Below are positions 6,243 to 10,631 of a stretch of DNA of 10,631 nucleotides, one piece after another. Both the position numbers and the translations under genes were made by a program. Positions within the stretch are counted from its first letter, which is position 1. Every line of letters begins with the position of its first letter. This DNA comes from DATBIO01 sp036556965 (lineage in GTDB: Bacteria; Acidobacteriota; Vicinamibacteria; Fen-336): the NCBI GenBank assembly GCA_036556965.1, contig DATBIO010000099.1, positions 1 to 10,631 of the forward strand, given 5' to 3'. The notes beneath the pieces were generated by a model that did no database searches, was not told the DNA's origin, and saw nothing but the letters and a program-made list of their open reading frames with translations.

Positions 6243-7211
6243 CTACTGCCCCAGCTCGTCGAGGGCGCGGGCCACGGCCGCCATGACCTGCTGCGCCGAC
6301 TTGATGTCGTCCACCAGGGAGCCGAACTCGCTCACGCTGCCCTTGGCCATGAACGCGGACTCCACCCACGACATGAGCTCGGCCGCCGCGGGCGACAGGC
6401 AGTCGTTGAGGATGAGGTCCACCGGCTCGATGAGGGGCTCGTTGGCGCCCGTGCGCACGGCGTCCGTGGCCTCCGCGAGCAGGGTTCCCACCTTCTCGAT
6501 CAGCTTCTCGCCGGCGGGACCCGCCTCCTGTCCCTCGTAGAGCTGCGTGAACTGCTGGGCGTGCGGCGCGTAGGTGGCGGCGGCCGCGGTGGCGTGGCCT
6601 TCGAGGTCGTCCGCCACCCACTTGCCCTTGCCCTCCACCTGGCTGTCGAGGGTGGAGGCGTCCTCCGCCGCCGTCTTGGCCTTCTCGCTGGCCTTGACGA
6701 GGTTGCCCTCGAAGCGCCCGGCCAGCGAGGAGAGCTGGGAGGCGAACTGGTCGAAGGCCTGCTCGGATGCCGTGCGCGCCTGGTCCAGGGCGTCGTCCGC
6801 CTCCTTGAGCGCCTCGCCCAGCTCGTCGAAGCCGTCGCTCTTGGCGGAGTCCCGCGCGTCCTTGACGGCGGAGACGGTGTCGTCGGCCACCTCCCCGTAG
6901 GACTCTCCCGCGTCGCCCAGGGCGGTGTGCATGTCGCCCAGCCGGTCGGAGGTCACGTCGGAGGCCGCGCTCTCCAGCGCCTCGATCTTCTCCACCGCGT
7001 CGTCGGCGGCGGTGGCCGTCTCGTCCCGCCCCGTCTCCAGCTCGCGTTCGAAGCCTTCCAGGTCGCCCCGCGCCTTCTGCTGCAGCGCGGTCAGGTCCTG
7101 CGCGTGCTCCTCGAGCGCATCCGTGCCCTTGTCCACCTTGCCCGAGGCGTCGGTGAGGACGGCGATGAAGCTCTCCAGCTTCCCGATGCTGTCGTCGAGG
7201 GGGACGGCCAT
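6243..7211 (-). CDS. Alpha-helical/coiled-coil protein, unknown function
   Basis: A 322-residue acidic protein, second in the operon, no family recognised. Residues 8-190 are amphipathic helix rich in Ala, Asp, Glu and Lys, with many Asp residues (VADDTVSAVKDARDSAKSD) and few aromatic residues. From about 195 the character changes: GKGKWVADD, a His/Tyr-containing ATYAPHAQQFTQLYEGQ, then a hydrophobic helical segment (EPLIEPVDLILNDCLSPAAAELMSWVESAF) that looks like a small globular helical bundle. The end is LDELGQ. There is no signal peptide and no membrane span. The N-terminal DASGKVD (21-27) may correspond to ATGKCD in the first gene product. Its ATG is 17 bases after the preceding stop, with GGAG six bases before it. 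Export, scaffolding or filament formation are all possible; the sequence does not decide. Confidence 0.83.
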   Translation of the reverse strand: MAVPLDDSIGKLESFIAVLTDASGKVDKGTDALEEHAQDLTALQQKARGDLEGFERELETGRDETATAADDAVEKIEALESAASDVTSDRLGDMHTALGDAGESYGEVADDTVSAVKDARDSAKSDGFDELGEALKEADDALDQARTASEQAFDQFASQLSSLAGRFEGNLVKASEKAKTAAEDASTLDSQVEGKGKWVADDLEGHATAAAATYAPHAQQFTQLYEGQEAGPAGEKLIEKVGTLLAEATDAVRTGANEPLIEPVDLILNDCLSPAAAELMSWVESAFMAKGSVSEFGSLVDDIKSAQQVMAAVARALDELGQ

Positions 7212-7228
7212 GCTCTTCTCCAGGGTCC

Positions 7229-8119
7229 TCAGATCCGCTTGGCGTTCAGGAGCTCGTCCGTCACTTCCGTGATCTCGGGGACGAGGCTCACGATGCGGTC
7301 GAGGATCTCCTGGGCCTTGCCCCCGAGCTCCTCGCGCCGCTGCCCGGCCACCTGGGCCAGCGTGGTCAGCTCCTCAACCAGCGCGGGCACCAGCTGGTCG
7401 AGCTGCTGGACGGCGTCCTCCGCCCACGTCTTGCCGATGGCCTCCATCACCGGGTTGTGCTCCATGATCACGCCGTTCACCAGCTCGACGACGCCCGTGC
7501 CGCTGGCGCGCAGGATGGAGGCCATGCCTTCCACCGCGCCCTTCACCTGCGTGGTGGCTTCCGTGGTCAGGGCGTCGAGGGCCTTGAGCCAGGCTTCCTT
7601 GCTCTGCTCGAGGTCGGCCTTGGCCGCGTCCACCGTGCTGCCGAACGACTCGATGGCGTCCTTGACCCCCTGCACGCGGTCGGCCGTCTCCTTGCTGAGC
7701 TGCTCCAGGTTGCTGCCCACCTCCTTGAAGCCGCCCGTGATCTGCTGGGCCGCGTCTTCCAGGGCACCGTCGACCTCCTTGAGCGCGGCCTCGATCTCCG
7801 TGGATTTCTGCTTCGCGTCCGCCACCAGCGTGTCGAGGTCCTTCTCCACCGAGCCCGCCGTGCTCTCGACGGTGTCGAGGGCGCTCTCCGCGGGAGCGCG
7901 CGCGTCCGCGATGTCGCCCTTGGCCTCTTCCAGGCGCTCGGTGAGCGACTTGAGCGCGTCGCGGAGGTCGCCCGTGCCGTCCTCGATGGCCTCGCCCACG
8001 TTGCCGGCGTTCTCCACGCAGGACTCGACCGCCTCGTTCGCGCTGTCGATCAGGTTGGCGAGCTCGTCGCACTTGCCCGTGGCCTGCTCGAGGAGTTGAT
8101 TGAGGTATTCGTCGGCCAT
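7229..8119 (-). CDS. Alpha-helical/coiled-coil protein, unknown function, first gene of the operon
   Basis: A 296-residue acidic protein of unknown family. Residues 5-200 are nearly uninterrupted amphipathic helix with heptad-like patterns (LKSLTERLEEAKGDI, TADRVQGVKDAIESFG), with Cys17 and Cys34 near the N-terminus. The C-terminal 95 residues are more hydrophobic (GVVELVNGVIMEHNPVMEAIGKTW, LVPALVEELTTLAQVAG, EILDRIVSLVPEITEVTDELL) and could fold as a helical bundle. No signal peptide or membrane span is visible. ATG at 8119 (MADEYLNQ) is chosen because the helix begins at once; a GTG at 8152 would add 11 basic, unconserved-looking residues and would sit inside a palindrome. Neither start has a good ribosome binding site. 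It heads the operon and is divergent from the LigD gene. Confidence 0.82.
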   Translation of the reverse strand: MADEYLNQLLEQATGKCDELANLIDSANEAVESCVENAGNVGEAIEDGTGDLRDALKSLTERLEEAKGDIADARAPAESALDTVESTAGSVEKDLDTLVADAKQKSTEIEAALKEVDGALEDAAQQITGGFKEVGSNLEQLSKETADRVQGVKDAIESFGSTVDAAKADLEQSKEAWLKALDALTTEATTQVKGAVEGMASILRASGTGVVELVNGVIMEHNPVMEAIGKTWAEDAVQQLDQLVPALVEELTTLAQVAGQRREELGGKAQEILDRIVSLVPEITEVTDELLNAKRI

Positions 8120-8150
8120 AGGGAATTTGTCCCGATCCACGGTGGCGCGC

Positions 8151-8162
8151 ACAGGCGCCTGT
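8151..8162. promoter_or_regulatory. Perfect 12-base palindrome in the divergent control region, possible operator
   Basis: ACAGGCGCCTGT reads the same on both strands and lies in the 80-base gap (8120-8199) between the start codons of the coiled-coil operon and the LigD gene. Nearby are two weaker dyads, GGGA-5 bases-TCCC (8121-8133), directly before the operon ATG, and CCAC-G-GTGG (8137-8145). I could not place convincing -35/-10 boxes for either direction. Confidence 0.35.
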
Positions 8163-8199
8163 ATCCTCGTTAGAGTGGGGGCAGGGCCGGATTGCTCAG

Positions 8200-10631
8200 A
8201 TGCCCCTCGACGAGTACAACCGGAAGCGCGACTTCGGCCGGACTCCCGAGCCCAAGGGCCAGGAACGCAGGAAGCCGGGCTGGTCCTTCTGCGTGCAGAA
8301 GCACGCCGCCACGCGCCTCCACTACGATTTCCGTCTCGAGCTGGAGGGAGTCCTCAAGAGCTGGGCCGTGCCGAAGGGCCCGTGCTTCGACCCCGCCGAG
8401 AAGCGGCTGGCCATGCAGACGGAGGACCATCCGGTCGAGTACGGGGACTTCGAGGGCATCATCCCCGCCGGGGAGTACGGCGGGGGGGCGGTCGTGCTCT
8501 GGGACACGGGCACGTGGACGCCGCTGGGTGACCCGCACAAGGACCTGCGCGCCGGGCGCCTCAAGTTCACCCTCACCGGCAGCAAGCTGCGCGGCGCGTG
8601 GATGCTGGTCAAGATCAAGGGCCGCGACCCGCGCGACGCGGAGAAGACCTGGCTCCTCTTCAAGGAGCGCGACGAGGAGAGCCGGCCCCTCTCCGCGTAC
8701 GACGTGACCGTCGAGCGTCCGGAGAGCGTGAAGACGGGCCGCACCCTCGAGGAGGTGGCGCGGGAGCAGGACCAGGTCTGGCACTCCAACCGGCCGGCGG
8801 CGCGGGGCAAGCCCACGCGCCTGGAGGCGCTGGCCGCGCGGCTGCGCCACACGAAGCCCGCGCCGGCGCGGGGCGCGGGCGCGCACGCCCTTCCCCCCGT
8901 GCCCGCCGCGGCCCTGGCCACCCTCGTCACGGAGCCGCCCGCCGGCGACGAGTGGGTGCACGAGGTGAAGCTCGACGGCTACCGCATCCTCGCCCGCCTC
9001 GACCACGGCCGGGCGCGCCTGGTCAGCCGCAACGGCAAGGACTGGACGGACGAGTTCCCGGCGGTGGCCGCCGCCGTGGAGGGCCTCGACGTCCGCTCCG
9101 CCCTCCTGGACGGCGAGGTGGCCATGGTCCTCCCCGACGGCACCACCAGCTTCAGCGCCATGCAGAACCGCGGGTCGCAGAAGGAGGCCGCGCTCACCTA
9201 CTTCGTCTTCGACCTCCTCCACCTGGACGGCCGCGACCTCACCCCGCTGCCGCTGCGGGAGCGCAAGGAGGCGCTGCGCGGCGTGCTGCCCCGCGGGCGC
9301 AAGGGCCTGCTGCGCTACGGCGACCACGTGGTGGGGCAAGGCGCGGCCTTCTTCGCCGAGGCCTGCCGGATGGGCCTCGAAGGCATCGTGAGCAAGCGGG
9401 CGGACGCGCCGTACCGGCCCGGCCGCAGCCGCGACTGGCTGAAGGTGAAGTGCACACGCGAGCAGGAGTTCGTGGTGGGCGGATTCACGGAGCCGGAGGG
9501 GTCGCGCGCGGGCATCGGGGCGCTGGTGCTCGGCGTGCACGAGGAGGGCGCGCTCCGTTGCGTGGGCAAGGTGGGCACCGGCTTCACGGACAAGATGGCG
9601 CGCGACCTGCGCCGGCGCCTCGAGGCGCTGGAGCAGCCGGGCTGCCCGTTCACCCCGACGCCCAAGGGGATGGGGCGGCCGCGCTGGGTGCGGCCGGAGC
9701 TGGTGGCGGAGGTGGACTTCACGGAGTGGACGCCGGAGGGCCGCCTGCGCCATCCCTCATTCAAGGGCCTGCGCGAGGACAAGGCGGCGGGCGAGATCGT
9801 GCGCGAGGTGGCCAAGGCGCCGCCCGGGGCCCGTACGCCCGCCCCGGGCCGCGCCCCGCGCGGGAAGGGGGCGGCCCGGCGCGGCGCGGAGGCGGAGGTT
9901 GCGGGCGTGCGCCTCACCCACGCCGACCGCGTCCTCTACCCGGAGCAGGGCCTGACCAAGCTGGGCCTCGCGCGCTTCTACGAGGAGATCGCGGACTGGA
10001 TCCTTCCCCACCTCGCGGACCGGCCCACCACCCTCGTGCGCTGTCCGGAGGGGCTGAGCGAGCCGTGCTTCTACCAGAAGCACGTGGACTACGCGCCCGA
10101 CGTCGTGCGGCGGGTGCGCATCAAGGAGAAGACGAAGTCGGGGGAGTACGTGGTGGTGGACACGCTGCCCGCGCTCATCGGCCTCGTGCAGATCGGCATC
10201 CTGGAGATCCACACCTGGAACGCCACGGTGGCGCGGCTGGAGACGCCCGACCGCCTCGTCTTCGACCTCGACCCCGCCCCCGACGTCCCCTTCGCGCGCG
10301 TGATGGACGCCGCGCGCCGCGTGCGCGCGGCGCTGCGCGCCGACGGCCGCGAGGGCTTCGTGAAGACCACCGGCGGCAAGGGGCTGCACGTCGTGGTCCC
10401 CCTGGTCCCCGGCGCGGGCTGGGATGCGGTGCACGCGTTCTCCGAGCGCGTGGCGGCGGACCTGGTGCGGGAGGACCCGCGCGGCTTCGTCGCCGAGATG
10501 TCGAAGGCGGCCCGCGCGGGCAAGATCTTCATCGATTACCTGCGCAACGCGCGCGGCGCGACCGCGGTGGCCGCCTACTCGACCCGCGCCCGGCCGCCCG
10601 CGCCGGTGTCGGTACCGCTGGCCTGGGACGA
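8200..10631 (+). CDS. ligD: Multifunctional DNA repair ligase LigD (phosphoesterase-ligase-polymerase), partial
   Basis: An ATP-dependent enzyme of bacterial non-homologous end joining that works with the DNA-end protein Ku: it trims 3' ends, fills gaps and seals double-strand breaks. The frame is open for 810 codons to the right edge. The 3'-phosphoesterase domain (about 28-160) shows His35, His41 and Asp43 in KHAATRLHYDFRLE and His77 in TEDHPVEYGDF. A Pro/Arg/Gly-rich linker leads to the ligase domain (about 235-530): adenylated Lys257 in EVKLDGYR, FVFDLLHLDG at 335-344, EGIVSKR with Lys399, and WLKVKC at 413-418, then an OB-fold ending around LRHPSFKGLRED. A second basic linker precedes the primase-type polymerase (about 567 on), with Asp689 and Asp691 in FDLDP, KTTGGKGLH (722-730) and Asp779 in FIDYLRN. 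The order matches Pseudomonas LigD (about 840 residues), so only a short C-terminal piece is missing. The start fits the family opening (EYNRKRDFGRTPEP), although its ribosome binding site is weak. No Ku gene is visible in the window. Confidence 0.96.
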   Translation, partial: MPLDEYNRKRDFGRTPEPKGQERRKPGWSFCVQKHAATRLHYDFRLELEGVLKSWAVPKGPCFDPAEKRLAMQTEDHPVEYGDFEGIIPAGEYGGGAVVLWDTGTWTPLGDPHKDLRAGRLKFTLTGSKLRGAWMLVKIKGRDPRDAEKTWLLFKERDEESRPLSAYDVTVERPESVKTGRTLEEVAREQDQVWHSNRPAARGKPTRLEALAARLRHTKPAPARGAGAHALPPVPAAALATLVTEPPAGDEWVHEVKLDGYRILARLDHGRARLVSRNGKDWTDEFPAVAAAVEGLDVRSALLDGEVAMVLPDGTTSFSAMQNRGSQKEAALTYFVFDLLHLDGRDLTPLPLRERKEALRGVLPRGRKGLLRYGDHVVGQGAAFFAEACRMGLEGIVSKRADAPYRPGRSRDWLKVKCTREQEFVVGGFTEPEGSRAGIGALVLGVHEEGALRCVGKVGTGFTDKMARDLRRRLEALEQPGCPFTPTPKGMGRPRWVRPELVAEVDFTEWTPEGRLRHPSFKGLREDKAAGEIVREVAKAPPGARTPAPGRAPRGKGAARRGAEAEVAGVRLTHADRVLYPEQGLTKLGLARFYEEIADWILPHLADRPTTLVRCPEGLSEPCFYQKHVDYAPDVVRRVRIKEKTKSGEYVVVDTLPALIGLVQIGILEIHTWNATVARLETPDRLVFDLDPAPDVPFARVMDAARRVRAALRADGREGFVKTTGGKGLHVVVPLVPGAGWDAVHAFSERVAADLVREDPRGFVAEMSKAARAGKIFIDYLRNARGATAVAAYSTRARPPAPVSVPLAWD

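Noticed and set aside
4381..6621. A 746-codon minus-strand frame overlapping three coiled-coil genes in another register
   Set aside because: Its Arg/Gly-dominated translation is typical of a shifted frame of GC-rich codons, and it would destroy three well-spaced genes.
3564..8099. A plus-strand open frame of about 4.5 kb antisense to the whole six-gene operon
   Set aside because: It lies opposite six genes with good starts, spacing and helical products. Three of them share the codon register of the open frame, and TTA, CTA and TCA codons are rare in such GC-rich genes, which leaves the antisense frame open. Its translation is repetitive Arg/Leu/Gly and Ser/Ala sequence without domains.
8120..8152. 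GTG at 8152 as the start of the first operon gene
   Set aside because: It would add 11 residues (MRATVDRDKFP) without a well-spaced ribosome binding site, and the codon falls inside the 12-base palindrome. ATG 8119 fits the helical domain start better.
8170..9753. A minus-strand open frame of over 500 codons opposite LigD
   Set aside because: LigD is unmistakable on the plus strand with all catalytic motifs in frame. The opposite frame is His/Arg/Leu-rich shadow sequence.

Overview
The window is visibly very GC-rich, with strong G/C preference at third codon positions, and gene-dense: no stretch over 300 bases lacks a gene. It looks like chromosomal DNA of a high-GC bacterium. I cannot fix the phylum. 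The LigD domain order (phosphoesterase-ligase-polymerase) is the one known from Pseudomonas rather than from mycobacteria, and the secreted hydrolase has an ARA|Q signal-peptidase site common in Gram-negative bacteria. On the other hand, the dihydrouridine synthase and the superoxide dismutase read, from memory, much like actinobacterial versions. There is no tRNA, rRNA, insertion sequence or CRISPR array that I can see.

Left part (1-2247, all minus strand): a membrane protein with an N-terminal zinc ribbon, then a DusB-like tRNA-dihydrouridine synthase, then the N-terminal part of a secreted serine hydrolase of the class C beta-lactamase type that runs off the left edge. The last two overlap by a few bases, and the hydrolase seems to start at a CTG codon. 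Divergent from the zinc-ribbon gene, across a 99-base gap, is an Fe/Mn superoxide dismutase on the plus strand (2347-2994). It ends in a hairpin shared with the convergent neighbour.

Middle part (3023-8119, all minus strand): six genes with gaps of only 3 to 17 bases, transcribed from 8119 down to 3023 and almost certainly one operon. The first four encode proteins of about 300 residues each that are nearly entirely acidic, alanine-rich helix or coiled coil, without signal peptides or membrane segments. The fifth is a small protein with a hydrophobic, glycine-rich hairpin-like segment, and the sixth is a mixed alpha/beta protein. I recognise none of them. The arrangement (a set of similar helical partners, a small hydrophobic protein and a globular protein) is the best candidate here for an undescribed multi-protein system; a secretion-type or membrane-active complex is one guess only.

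Right part (8200 to the right edge, plus strand): a LigD-type multifunctional DNA repair enzyme for bacterial non-homologous end joining, divergent from the six-gene operon. Their start codons lie 80 bases apart, and that gap holds a perfect 12-base palindrome. The last residues of LigD lie outside the window.
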